64,000 bases of DNA, taken from contig DATEFW010000044.1 in assembly GCA_035280425.1 (NCBI GenBank), positions 1 through 64,000 on the forward strand. Reading direction: 5' to 3'. The translations under genes and the position numbers were made by a program. Under the pieces are notes generated by a model. That model was not told the DNA's origin and ran no database searches. It saw only the letters and a list, made by a program, of their open reading frames with translations. This document shows positions 8,382-16,308 of the stretch, piece after piece. Each line of letters starts with the position of its first letter. The stretch's first letter is position 1. The stretch is from QHXW01 sp035280425 (GTDB lineage: Bacteria > Acidobacteriota > Terriglobia > Bryobacterales > Bryobacteraceae).

Positions 8382-8891
8382 TTGGCTGGGTCCACAACCA
8401 AAAAAGTAATGGTCCGGCGCTTCGACCGGGAGCCTTTGACGGGCTTTGTGAATCCCCAGACTTACCTGCAAGCCTCGGGGGTCGAACTGATGAAACCCGA
8501 CGGTACCGTGGCGATAATCCCCTACCAGGAGGTCAAAACTGTTTCATTTGTAAGGGATTTCGAAGCTTCCGAGGCCCAGCCGGAGCGCCGCGTTTTCCAC
8601 AGCCGGCCCAAAATGGACGGGCTCTGGGTCCGAATGCGGTTTCGCGACGGTGAGATCATGGATGGCGTTCTATCCAACAACCTGCTGCAACTTGAGCCTT
8701 ACGGGTTTACATTCATTCCGCCGGAGCCTTACTCCAATAGCCAGCGCATTTTTTCGCCGCGTGCAGCCTTGAGCGAATTGCACGTGCTCGGAGTCGTAGG
8801 CAGCCCGCTCAGCCGGCGCAGGCGCAAGGAAGTTTCCAAAGAGCAGATTGGGCTCTTTGAACCACCGGAGGAAGGCAGCGGAGCCCGCTAA
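8382..8891 (+). CDS. Conserved-looking small protein, TTG start
   Basis: Not recognised. A 169-residue soluble protein, beta-rich in its first two thirds: VMVRRFDREPLTGFVNP, VELMKPDGTVAIIPYQEVKTVSFV and VRMRFRDGEIMDGVL resemble small barrel strands, with a basic C-terminal tail (SRRRRKE). The TTG start is supported by AGGTGA at 8372-8377, four bases upstream. It is divergent from the recombinase gene and overlaps the 3' end of the RNA-ligase-like gene by 4 bp. The RFRDGEIMDGVL pattern suggests a ligand- or RNA-binding small barrel, but that is only an inference. Confidence 0.65.
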   Translation: MAGSTTKKVMVRRFDREPLTGFVNPQTYLQASGVELMKPDGTVAIIPYQEVKTVSFVRDFEASEAQPERRVFHSRPKMDGLWVRMRFRDGEIMDGVLSNNLLQLEPYGFTFIPPEPYSNSQRIFSPRAALSELHVLGVVGSPLSRRRRKEVSKEQIGLFEPPEEGSGAR

Positions 8892-9448
8892 CGCACCGCC
8901 ACGCCGCCCAGAGCAAAATCGGCGAGATCCACCCAGGTGCAATCCAGTTTGCTTTGTACAAAATAGGCGCGCGCAGCGTTCAACCGCCGGGGATGTTTGA
9001 ATTCAGCCCAGCGCCGGCGGGCCATCTCGTAGAGCGGGGCGACCTGCGCGCGCTCCAGGTTCTGGGCCAGCGTAACGTGCGGGTGATAAGGAAACGCCTC
9101 GTGGAACGCGAGCGGCCCGCCGTTGAGCGCGCGGTACATGGCATGAAGCTCCGGCTCGCCCTTCCGGAGACCCAGATAGATCACATCGCTGGTCGGAAAG
9201 ATTTCCACGTCGCCGATTTCGATATCGAACGGCGCGAAATCGGCGACCACCACCCTGGCTTGCTCAACGGCTTCGTCCGGATCGGCCGCCAGCGGGCGCG
9301 GCGGCAGGATAGTGACGTGAGCCCGCGGCATGCAGCCGGGAACCAGTTCTCGTCTTAAGTCATCCAGGAACTTTGCCAGAGGATCCGGGATGTAAACCAC
9401 GAGGGCGTAAAGATTGATCCGTTCCGCCCCGTTCGGGCTGAGGGCCAT
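8888..9448 (-). CDS. 2'-5' RNA ligase / LigT-like 2H phosphoesterase
   Basis: A 186-residue member of the 2H phosphoesterase superfamily, defined by two HxT/S motifs that act on 2',3'-cyclic or 2'-5' phosphodiester bonds in RNA or nucleotides. Both are visible: HVTI at about residues 44-47 and HVTL at about 123-126, roughly 80 residues apart as expected. The length is standard. It sits between an unknown gene (tail-to-tail, 4-bp overlap) and uvrA (divergent, 102 bp). The precise substrate (tRNA halves, ADP-ribose cyclic phosphate or others) is unknown. Confidence 0.85.
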   Translation of the reverse strand: MALSPNGAERINLYALVVYIPDPLAKFLDDLRRELVPGCMPRAHVTILPPRPLAADPDEAVEQARVVVADFAPFDIEIGDVEIFPTSDVIYLGLRKGEPELHAMYRALNGGPLAFHEAFPYHPHVTLAQNLERAQVAPLYEMARRRWAEFKHPRRLNAARAYFVQSKLDCTWVDLADFALGGVAVR

Positions 9449-9480
9449 TCGACCTTCCTATCGTACCTGTTTATGAGGGT

Positions 9481-9506
9481 TTGTACATAGGGCCGGCTGT
9501 TATACT
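9481..9506 (+). promoter_or_regulatory. Possible uvrA promoter
   Basis: A TATACT element at 9501-9506 lies 44 bases before the uvrA start, with TTGTAC at 9481-9486 as a possible -35. The 14-base spacer is shorter than the usual 17, so this is weak. No LexA-type box was recognised. Confidence 0.25.
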
Positions 9507-9550
9507 GAAAGATCACCCCAACCACTCAAAAGCACACTGTAGGACCCTCC

Positions 9551-12367
9551 GTGGCAGAATCGATTGAGATCCGCGGCGCGCGGGTGCATAACCTCAAAAA
9601 CATCTCGCTCGCCATCCCCCATAACCAGTTGACCGTAATCACGGGCGTGTCGGGCTCGGGGAAGTCGTCGCTGGCGTTTGACACGATTTATGCGGAGGGC
9701 CAGCGGCGGTATGTCGAGTCGCTATCGGCCTATGCGCGGCAGTTTTTGGAGCGCATGGAAAAGCCGGAGGTGGACGAGGTAGACGGCATTGCGCCGGCGA
9801 TTGCCATCCGGCAGAAGAATACCAGCCGGAATCCGCGCTCGACTGTGGCCACATCGACTGAATGCTACGATTTTCTGCGCCTGCTCTATGCGCGGGTGGG
9901 CCAGACGTTCTGCCCGAAATGCGGGCGTCGCGTCGCCAAGGACACGGTGGATCAGGTCGCGGCCGCGATGCTGGCCGAACCGGCGGGCTCGCGCTGGTAT
10001 GCGCTGTTTCCGGCGACCGGAGCGGAGCGTCCCGACACCCAGAAGCTGCGAGACCACCTTTTTGAGCTGCGCAAGAAAGGCTTCAACCGGCTGTTCCAGC
10101 AGGCCCGGACATTCGAGTTTTCGACTCCCGAATCGCTGCTGGATATCGATTTCTCGACGCCGGTCTATGTACTGGCCGACCGCATCGCGATCTCGGCGGA
10201 TCTCAACCAGCGGCTGGTGGACACGACGGAGATCGCGTATCGCGAGGCGGGCGAAGTGATTTTCGAGAGCGCCGCGACCGGCGAGCGGCGGCGCTTCAGC
10301 GAAAAATTCGCGTGCAAAAATTGCGGCCTGGACTTCACGGAGCCGGAGCCGGTGCTGTTCAGCTTCAACAGCCCGGCCGGCGCCTGCCCGCGCTGCCAGG
10401 GCTTCGGCAACACGATCGACTACGATCTCGATCTGGTGATTCCGGACAAGAGTCTCACGATTGAGCAGGGCGCGATCGAACCCTGGACCAAGCCGAAAGG
10501 GCGCGAATGGCTGTGGAAGCTTAAGAAACTGTTGGCCGCGGCGAAGAGCCGGAAGGTGCGGCTCAACGTGCCCTTCTGCGATTTGACGGACGAGGAAAAA
10601 GAGTTCGTCATCGACGGCGGCCCGGGCTTCGGCGGCGTGCGCGGGTTCTTCGATTACCTCGAAACCAAAAAATACAAGCTGCACGTGCGCGTTTTCCTGA
10701 GCCGGTATCGCGGCTATGCGCGGTGCCCGGAATGCAACGGCGCGCGGCTGCGCAAGGAAGCGCTTTATGTCCGCGTGGGCGGCAAGAATATCGCCGACGT
10801 CGTGCGCATGAACATTGCGGACGCACAGGCGTTCTTCAACACGCTCGCGCTGACGCCGGAAGAAACCGCGATTGCCGAAAAAATTCTGGTCGAGATCCGG
10901 CAGCGGCTGAAATTTTTGAACGATGTCGGTCTGGATTACCTGACGCTCGACCGGCTGTCCTCGACGCTCTCGGGCGGCGAAGCGCAGCGCATCCAGCTCG
11001 CCACGTGCCTGGGGTCGCGCCTCGTGGGCGCATGTTATGTGCTGGATGAGCCGTCGATAGGGCTGCACACGCGCGACACAGGGCGGCTGATCCGGATTCT
11101 TGAAGAATTGCGCGAGTTGGGCAACACGATTCTGGTGGTGGAGCACGACCCGGAAGTGATGCGCGCGGCCGACCGCATCGTGGACCTGGGACCTGGCGCC
11201 GGCGAAAACGGCGGCAAAGTAATCTATGACGGCTCCTATGGCGACCTGCTGCGCGACGGAGCGGGGTCGCTCACCGGCCGTTATCTGCGGGGCGAGCTGC
11301 AGGTGGCGCCGCGGCGCAAGAGGCGGCGTGCCGATCCGCGCCGGAAGCTGCGGTTTTCAGGCGCGCGGCTGCACAATTTAAAAAATCTGGACGTCGAAAT
11401 TCCGCTCGGCATGCTGGTGTGCATCACGGGCGTTTCGGGCTCGGGAAAATCGACGCTGGTGCACGACGTGATCTTCCGCTCGCTTGAAGCCGTGCTGCGG
11501 AAAAACGAATCGCTGGCGGAAGGAGATTTCGCTCCCGACGAAATGCCGGACCTGGTGGCCAAGATGTCGTGCCGGCGCGTAGACGGAGCGGAACGGCTGC
11601 GCGAAGTTGTGCTGGTGGATCAATCGCCCATCGGCCGGACGCCGCGCTCGAATCCCGTGACCTACATTAAGGCGTTCGATTTGATTCGCGCGCTGTTTGC
11701 CTCAACCAAAGACGCCGAGAAGCGCGGCTATACGGCGGGGCACTTCTCCTTCAATGTCCCGGGCGGGCGCTGCGAAACGTGCCAGGGCGACGGCACCGTT
11801 ACTGTCGAGATGCAGTTTCTGGCCGACGTGGAGCTGATTTGCGACGAATGCAAGGGCACGCGCTATAAATCGAGCATCCTCGAGATTCGCTACCAGGGTC
11901 TGAACATTCACGAGGTGCTGCAATTGACGGTGGACGAGGCGATTCGTTTCTTCCACGCGGCGCCGCGGCTGGTAGCGCGGCTGCGGGTGCTTTCAGAGGT
12001 CGGGCTGGGTTATCTGCGGCTGGGACAATCGGCAACGACACTTTCAGGCGGCGAAGCGCAGCGGGTGAAGCTGGCGGCGCACCTGGCGCAGGCCTCCTGC
12101 GACGGCACGCTTTACATTTTCGACGAGCCGACGACGGGCCTGCACTTCGACGACATCGCCAAGCTGCTGGCGGCATTCGAGCGGCTGATTGAAAACGGCG
12201 GATCGCTTTTGGTGATCGAGCACAATCTGGACGTGATCCGCGCGGCGGACTGGGTGATCGATCTGGGACCGGAGGGCGGGGAGAAAGGCGGATACATTGT
12301 GGCGACGGGCACGCCGGAGCAGATCGCAAAGGTGGAAGGGTCGTGGACGGGGAAGTATTTGAGGTAA
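9551..12367 (+). CDS. uvrA: UvrABC excinuclease subunit A
   Basis: DNA damage-sensing ATPase of nucleotide excision repair, 938 residues as usual. It has two ABC modules: Walker A GVSGSGKSS at about residue 34 and GVSGSGKST near 627, with signature LSGGEAQR near 473 and near 830. Zinc-binding cysteine pairs appear in CPKCGRR, in CKNCG...CPRCQG and in CETCQGDG...CDECKG. The start is GTG 9551 with AGGA about 8 bases upstream. The gene is the left border of the TIR/toxin-antitoxin island; the TIR gene begins 54 bp after its stop. Confidence 0.98.
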   Translation: MAESIEIRGARVHNLKNISLAIPHNQLTVITGVSGSGKSSLAFDTIYAEGQRRYVESLSAYARQFLERMEKPEVDEVDGIAPAIAIRQKNTSRNPRSTVATSTECYDFLRLLYARVGQTFCPKCGRRVAKDTVDQVAAAMLAEPAGSRWYALFPATGAERPDTQKLRDHLFELRKKGFNRLFQQARTFEFSTPESLLDIDFSTPVYVLADRIAISADLNQRLVDTTEIAYREAGEVIFESAATGERRRFSEKFACKNCGLDFTEPEPVLFSFNSPAGACPRCQGFGNTIDYDLDLVIPDKSLTIEQGAIEPWTKPKGREWLWKLKKLLAAAKSRKVRLNVPFCDLTDEEKEFVIDGGPGFGGVRGFFDYLETKKYKLHVRVFLSRYRGYARCPECNGARLRKEALYVRVGGKNIADVVRMNIADAQAFFNTLALTPEETAIAEKILVEIRQRLKFLNDVGLDYLTLDRLSSTLSGGEAQRIQLATCLGSRLVGACYVLDEPSIGLHTRDTGRLIRILEELRELGNTILVVEHDPEVMRAADRIVDLGPGAGENGGKVIYDGSYGDLLRDGAGSLTGRYLRGELQVAPRRKRRRADPRRKLRFSGARLHNLKNLDVEIPLGMLVCITGVSGSGKSTLVHDVIFRSLEAVLRKNESLAEGDFAPDEMPDLVAKMSCRRVDGAERLREVVLVDQSPIGRTPRSNPVTYIKAFDLIRALFASTKDAEKRGYTAGHFSFNVPGGRCETCQGDGTVTVEMQFLADVELICDECKGTRYKSSILEIRYQGLNIHEVLQLTVDEAIRFFHAAPRLVARLRVLSEVGLGYLRLGQSATTLSGGEAQRVKLAAHLAQASCDGTLYIFDEPTTGLHFDDIAKLLAAFERLIENGGSLLVIEHNLDVIRAADWVIDLGPEGGEKGGYIVATGTPEQIAKVEGSWTGKYLR

Positions 12368-12372
12368 AGGGG

Positions 12373-12390
12373 CAATGCCCGCGAGCATTG
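12373..12390. repeat. Perfect 6-bp inverted repeat between uvrA and the TIR gene
   Basis: CAATGC and GCATTG flank a 6-base loop just after the uvrA stop and about 30 bases before the TIR start. There is no T-run on the plus strand, so it is not a convincing intrinsic terminator; it could be an operator or mRNA hairpin. Confidence 0.35.
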
Positions 12391-12421
12391 AAATGAGGAG
12401 TGTCTGAGGGAACCGACTTGG

Positions 12422-13345
12422 ATGTGCGGGGAGAAAAAGATCGATATCTTTATAAGCCATTTCTCCGAGGAGTTTGCAGCCGCCGATCTCGTGGAGCGTC
12501 TTCTTAAGTCTGCGTTCGGTGAGCAGCTGAATGTGTTTGTGTCATACAAGATCCCGGTCGGAGATCAATGGTTTCCAACGATCATCGAGTCTCTAGGGAG
12601 CGCTTGTGTGGTGCTTGTTCTGTTGTCGAGGCAGTCGGTGGGCAAACGGTGGATCAATTTCGAAGCCGGTCTCGGCGTCGGCGCGGACGCAAAAGTGCTG
12701 CCGTACACTATAGGCGACCTAAGGCCCGGCGACGTGGGATTCCCACTGTCACCACTGCAGGTCCAACGGCTCAATGACCGATCTTGCATTAATGAGCTGC
12801 TCGAGAGGATCAAGAACGAAACCGGAAAACCAATTGTGGGTCATCCTGATATCGCGACTTTCTCCGACGAGTTTGCAGCCGTAGAGGAGAGTCTTCTAAG
12901 CAGCTCAATATACCTACAGCCGTTTCTAACAGGCAGAACGATCAACTTCGAACTGATCCTCAAGGGCGATTTGCCCGTGCGGTTAATAAAGCTTCGCGTT
13001 GAAGTGCCCGACGATCTGCGCTCGCGAAGCTGGGCTCCGTCGCAAGTCGCCGGGCACGTTCGTTGCAGTACCGAGTCAGTTGCCGGCAGTCCGCACTTAG
13101 TAATTGAACAATACGCTGGCGACATCGCTGTTCCTATGGGCACCCCCCAGCAATTTGAGAGGCTGTTGCCGGACTTCACGCCGGACATGTCCGGTCAGGT
13201 CTTCCGACATGTAGCCTTCGTCTTGAAGGAGGACATGGGCTATACCGACTGGCGCAAGCGGTTGAGGTGCAAAGTTTTTGTGACGAATTTTGGGACCCCT
13301 GAACAGGTGTTCGACCTCGACAAGATAGAGACCCGAAACAAGTGA
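12422..13345 (+). CDS. TIR-domain protein, candidate NADase immune effector
   Basis: A 307-residue protein with an N-terminal TIR domain (about residues 5-135). DIFISHFSEEFAAADLVERL is the first strand and helix, VVLVLLSRQSVGKRWINFEAG carries the putative catalytic glutamate (E81 in the W-x-x-x-E context), and KVLPYTIGDL follows. TIR domains with this glutamate cleave NAD+ in bacterial defence systems. The remainder (about 150-307) is predicted beta-rich and unrecognised (FELILKGDLPVRLIKLRVEV; RHVAFVLKEDMGY) and may be a sensor domain. No transmembrane segment. It lies in a cluster of toxin-antitoxin genes between two housekeeping genes, the usual location for a mobile defence gene. No partner CD-NTase, SIR2 or Argonaute gene is adjacent. 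Confidence 0.82.
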   Translation: MCGEKKIDIFISHFSEEFAAADLVERLLKSAFGEQLNVFVSYKIPVGDQWFPTIIESLGSACVVLVLLSRQSVGKRWINFEAGLGVGADAKVLPYTIGDLRPGDVGFPLSPLQVQRLNDRSCINELLERIKNETGKPIVGHPDIATFSDEFAAVEESLLSSSIYLQPFLTGRTINFELILKGDLPVRLIKLRVEVPDDLRSRSWAPSQVAGHVRCSTESVAGSPHLVIEQYAGDIAVPMGTPQQFERLLPDFTPDMSGQVFRHVAFVLKEDMGYTDWRKRLRCKVFVTNFGTPEQVFDLDKIETRNK

Positions 13346-13360
13346 GCCCACGTACCCACA

Positions 13361-13543
13361 TCATGGGGCCCCCGCCCTACGCACCCCGGGAATCTCGCCA
13401 CTGTTCAGGTCCTGGAGAAGCTCTTTGAGGTGCTCCTGAAGGTCCTCCAGACTATCGCCTTGAGTCATATAGTCCGGAAACTCCTCAAAATATCCCAGCC
13501 AGTGGTCGCCATCCTTCCAATAGATGTAACGGGCGCGCTTCAT
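13361..13543 (-). CDS. Orphan, shortened HicB-family antitoxin
   Basis: A 60-residue protein with the partial RNase H-like HicB fold: YIYWKDGDHWLGYFEEFPDY followed by GDSLEDLQEHLKELLQDL. HicB normally neutralises the HicA mRNA interferase. No HicA-like frame (small, with GGRHS-type catalytic His) is visible on either side; upstream there are about 200 bp without a gene. The C-terminus stops soon after GEIPGVRR, slightly earlier than is usual for small HicB proteins, right where the TIR gene converges (15 bp gap). It is probably the leftover of a hicAB pair. Confidence 0.75.
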   Translation of the reverse strand: MKRARYIYWKDGDHWLGYFEEFPDYMTQGDSLEDLQEHLKELLQDLNSGEIPGVRRAGAP

Positions 13544-13751
13544 GTATTCAGTCTAGCGACACCCAAGCACTGTGAAAAGCGTTAGGTCTTGAGGCAATTT
13601 CGGCGAGCCGGTTTTCAATGATTTTCGTTTCAGACCGAGAGCTCTCTTCAGCGCGCCGGAGGGTTGCCGACGGCCGAGTGCTACTTAGCAATCTTTGCTA
13701 ATTATGGTACGATAACCTCAGAGCCACGTGCCGATCAGGAAGGAGCCGTCC

Positions 13752-14009
13752 GTGCCGACTCGGAATGTCAATTTGACCGCGGAGCTTGACCGCTTTGTGC
13801 TGAAGAAGGTTCGGAGCGGGCGCTACGAAAACGCCAGCGAGGTCGTGCGCGCCGCTTTGCGGACCCTGGAGCGTGAGGAGCAGCAGTACGACGCGAAGGT
13901 TGCTGCGTTGCGGATTGCCATTGACGAGGGCGATGCCAGTGGTGTCGCCGCGGGCAATGTGTTTGCGCGCGTCAAGGGAACACTCACTCGCTCCTCAAAG
14001 CCACGCTAA
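13752..14009 (+). CDS. ParD-like ribbon-helix-helix antitoxin
   Basis: Antitoxin of a type II toxin-antitoxin pair. The start GTG 13752 is chosen over GTG 13728 because AGGAAGGAG at 13737-13745 sits 6 bases upstream of it. The 85-residue product begins with a ribbon strand TRNVNLTAELDRFV, then GRYENASEVVRAALRTLERE, the ParD/CC2985 helix-turn pattern that dimerises to bind DNA, and a C-terminal region that would wrap the toxin. It is 3 bp ahead of the toxin gene, so the two are co-transcribed and probably autorepressed. Confidence 0.88.
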   Translation: MPTRNVNLTAELDRFVLKKVRSGRYENASEVVRAALRTLEREEQQYDAKVAALRIAIDEGDASGVAAGNVFARVKGTLTRSSKPR

Positions 14010-14012
14010 CCC

Positions 14013-14324
14013 GTGGCCGCACTTCGTTTCTCTCGTCGGGCCGAAGCCGACTTGCTCAGCATCGCTGCGTATACGCTCAGCACATGGGGTGAAGACCAGA
14101 CCATCCGTTACCTCGACGATCTCGAGGCCTGTTGCCAAATGCTTGCCGATAATCCCGCGTTGGGCCGGGAGTGTGACAATGTTCGCCCAGGCCTCCGCCG
14201 GATGGAGAGCGGCCGGCATGTTGTGTTTTATCGCGAGGACGCACGGGGCATTCTGGTTTCCCGCATCCTGCACCAGCGCGTTCTGCCTGAAAGGCAGGCT
14301 ATCGACGACGAGGGCGGCCCGTAG
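14013..14324 (+). CDS. ParE-like toxin of the RelE/ParE superfamily
   Basis: A 103-residue toxin partner of the ParD-like gene, from which it is separated by 3 bp. The ParE fold features are present: N-terminal strand LRFSRRAEADLLSIAAYT, the helix DDLEACCQMLADNPALGREC, and the sheet RRMESGRHVVFYREDARGI followed by ILHQRVLP. Characterised ParE proteins poison DNA gyrase. It lacks the catalytic residues of RelE ribonucleases, consistent with ParE. Intact and likely functional. Confidence 0.88.
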   Translation: MAALRFSRRAEADLLSIAAYTLSTWGEDQTIRYLDDLEACCQMLADNPALGRECDNVRPGLRRMESGRHVVFYREDARGILVSRILHQRVLPERQAIDDEGGP

Positions 14325-14422
14325 CAGAAACAGCAGCGCTGACAGGCCTGATTGAACGGGAAGTGCTATCGGATTTCGAATCGTGGCGGAAGAAACCGTG
14401 TGAAGTTCGTCGCCGACGCTAA
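14324..14422 (+). pseudogene. 3' remnant of a PIN-associated antitoxin
   Basis: A short open frame ending at TAA 14420-14422 reads AETAALTGLIEREVLSDFES, then WRKKPCEVRRRR. It has the acidic-then-basic look of an antitoxin C-terminus and overlaps the first codons of the PIN gene by 23 bases, as real antitoxin-PIN pairs do. No start codon or N-terminal domain is present; upstream the frame runs into the end of the ParE gene, which appears to have truncated it. Confidence 0.35.
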
Positions 14423-14720
14423 CGTGCTGCTGCCGGCGGTCCTGGGCGGGCGCGCCAAGCGCATCCTGACACATCCCGAAATTGTGGAAATAGCGGCGGC
14501 GGAGACGGTTTTCGGAGAGGTACAGGAGTATGCCGCGGAACTGGCCCGAGCCAGAGCCGCACTGCCGGTCAGGATGGAGCGGGCGGACTATGCCACCGGG
14601 ATTCGCGAGGCGGCCAGGCGGATGCAGGCGCGATCCGGACGACGTGGATACTCTGGCGCTGGCGTTGACATTGCGCTGGCCGGTTTCGGATCTACAGGGC
14701 CTCGTCCAGATCCAAAGCAT
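14400..14720 (+). pseudogene. Frameshifted PIN-domain toxin
   Basis: From GTG 14400 the frame encodes KFVADANVLLPAVLGGRAKR, the PIN N-terminus with its first aspartate, then ILTHPEIVEIAAAETVFGEV and EYAAELARARAALP. After about residue 75 the reading moves to another frame: RRDPDDVDTLALALTL, the DPDD-x-D block of PIN domains, is found at about 14625-14680. A single frameshift near 14620-14630 therefore separates the catalytic halves. The 3' end is also worn away, running into the opposing MazF gene. It is presumed inactive unless the shift is a sequencing error. Confidence 0.65.
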
Positions 14721-15027
14721 GAATCAAGGCCCGGTTAAGTTCGGCGGTTCTCGTGTCCCCGAGTTGTCCGACATAACGGGTTAGCAAGTTCTTCGGTAAA
14801 CTCACCAGTTCGTCGCAGTGAATACTCGATTCCTGTTTCAGGCCCTCATCAACGCCGATCTTGACCTGGGTGCTAAGACCGTCGTGGCGCGAATAGATAG
14901 GGGCGCAGATGACGGACGAAAATTTTGAGTCGATCAACGCTTGACGGCTCACTACCAGAAAGACGCGCTGGCGTTTTGGATCCTGAGAGCCAGGCTTCTT
15001 GACCAGATAGAGCTCCCCACGGTTCAT
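14692..15027 (-). CDS. MazF/PemK-family endoribonuclease toxin
   Basis: A 111-residue toxin: NRGELYLVKKPGSQDPKRQR at the N-terminus, FLVVSRQALIDS, VICAPIYSRHDGLSTQV, then SSIHCDELVSLPKNLLTRYV. These are the SH3-like barrel strands and conserved positions of MazF/PemK mRNA interferases, including the R-G-E start and the S/T-x-V-x(n)-E-L block. Its ATG overlaps the stop of the ribbon-helix-helix gene by 4 bases, so they form a toxin-antitoxin operon. It converges on the broken PIN gene. Confidence 0.9.
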   Translation of the reverse strand: MNRGELYLVKKPGSQDPKRQRVFLVVSRQALIDSKFSSVICAPIYSRHDGLSTQVKIGVDEGLKQESSIHCDELVSLPKNLLTRYVGQLGDTRTAELNRALIHALDLDEAL

Positions 15028-15263
15028 GGCAAAGCCTGGTATTCGAGGACGTCCGCCGCTTCCCGATTCAAACGGCCGGCGCGCGCGTTGATGATGGCAA
15101 TATCCTTAGCCTCGCGCTTCGCTTTTTCCAGGCGAGCCAGGTAGGCGCGGGAGGCGCGCTCGATGAAAGCCGAACGGTTTCGATCGGCCCGATCGATGTC
15201 TTTTAGCAAATCGTCCGGAAGTGTTACCGATGTCTTGACTTTCACAAGATAATTATACTCCAT
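15024..15263 (-). CDS. Ribbon-helix-helix antitoxin of the MazF pair
   Basis: A 79-residue antitoxin with the CopG/RHH strand VKTSVTLPDDLLKDIDRA followed by RSAFIERASRAYLARLEKAK, then a helical, charged C-terminus that would bind MazF. It precedes and overlaps the toxin gene by 4 bases. The start may be ATG 15263 or GTG 15245. A TATAAT hexamer on the minus strand (15252-15257) lies inside the longer form, so a shorter, nearly leaderless start at 15245 is possible. Autoregulation by the complex is expected from the family. Confidence 0.85.
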   Translation of the reverse strand: MEYNYLVKVKTSVTLPDDLLKDIDRADRNRSAFIERASRAYLARLEKAKREAKDIAIINARAGRLNREAADVLEYQALP

Positions 15264-15357
15264 AAGGGCATACTCTTGCCTCTAAACAGCGGCTATAAGG
15301 CAACTGAAAGGCCACACGCGGGTCAGCCGCTCTTGACAGGCATGCCACAATCGGGGT

Positions 15358-16308
15358 GTGAACGAGCTACGCTGGCATCCGCTGCTGCGCGAGTGGGTGG
15401 CGGTGGCGGCGCACCGGCAGGGCAGGCCGCAACTGCCGGAGAGCTGGTGCCCGTTCTGTCCGGGATCGGGAAAGGTGCCGGCGGATTACGACGTCCTGAT
15501 TTATCCCAACGATTTTGCGGCGTTCGATCTGGCGAAGGAGCCGTTTGCAGAAGACGCCGCGCTTTATAAAAAGACGGGCGCGCGCGGTTCCTGCGATGTG
15601 GTGCTCTATCATCGCGAGCACAAGCTGGCGCCGTCCGAGCTTTCCGCGGAGCATTGGCGGAAGATCGTCGGGCTATGGATGCGGCGCGACCGGGAACTGG
15701 CAGCCGTTCCGGACATCGCGTACGTTTACATTTTCGAGAACACGGGGGTGGCGATCGGGGTGACGATGCCGCATCCGCACGGCCAGATTTATGGATTTCC
15801 GTTTGTGCCGCCGCTGATCGCGCGCGAGCTCGAGGGCGCCGCGGAATTTTTTCGCGAGCATGGCGAGTGCATTTATTGCCGCATTCTGCGGGAGGAAATC
15901 GCGTGCGGCGCGCGCGTGGTCACGGCCAACGGCACGTTCGTGGCGTTCGTTCCGTATTTCGCGCGCTGGCCGGGTGAAATACAGATATGCGCGCGAAGGC
16001 ATTTCGGCGGAGTTGCGGAGTTGAGCGATGCTGAGGTCGCCGACCTGGCGGCGATTATCAAAACCGTCCGGATGAAATACGACAACCTGTACGGATTCCC
16101 GATGCCGCTCATGATGATCGTGCGGCAGAGCCCGGTCAAGGGCGAGTACCCTTATTTTCATTTCCACGTGGATTTTTACCCGATCCAGCGCAGCGCGACG
16201 AAGTTGAAATACCTGGCAGGCGTGGAGAGCGGCGCGGGAACCTTCCTGAACGACACGGTGGCGGAAGAGAAGGCGCGGGAGTTGCGGGAAACGGAGCCGC
16301 GCGGCTAG
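15358..16308 (+). CDS. galT: Galactose-1-phosphate uridylyltransferase
   Basis: Leloir-pathway enzyme that swaps UMP between UDP-glucose and galactose 1-phosphate. The active-site HPHGQ triad motif (histidine nucleophile) is at about residues 139-143. Zinc-ligand cysteines are seen in CPFCPGSG near residue 33 and an additional pair in CIYCRIL. The second histidine-rich block YFHFHVDFYP is near 264. The 316-residue length is on the short side but complete. Start GTG 15358. It marks the right border of the toxin-antitoxin island; no galK or galE is adjacent. Confidence 0.95.
   Translation: MNELRWHPLLREWVAVAAHRQGRPQLPESWCPFCPGSGKVPADYDVLIYPNDFAAFDLAKEPFAEDAALYKKTGARGSCDVVLYHREHKLAPSELSAEHWRKIVGLWMRRDRELAAVPDIAYVYIFENTGVAIGVTMPHPHGQIYGFPFVPPLIARELEGAAEFFREHGECIYCRILREEIACGARVVTANGTFVAFVPYFARWPGEIQICARRHFGGVAELSDAEVADLAAIIKTVRMKYDNLYGFPMPLMMIVRQSPVKGEYPYFHFHVDFYPIQRSATKLKYLAGVESGAGTFLNDTVAEEKARELRETEPRG

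Noticed and set aside
9722..11146. 474-codon open frame antisense to uvrA
   Set aside because: It lies wholly within uvrA and has the Arg/His/Gln-rich composition typical of antisense shadows in high-GC DNA.
13560..13727. Possible hicA upstream of hicB
   Set aside because: All frames are short and none has the HicA dsRBD pattern or its catalytic histidine context.
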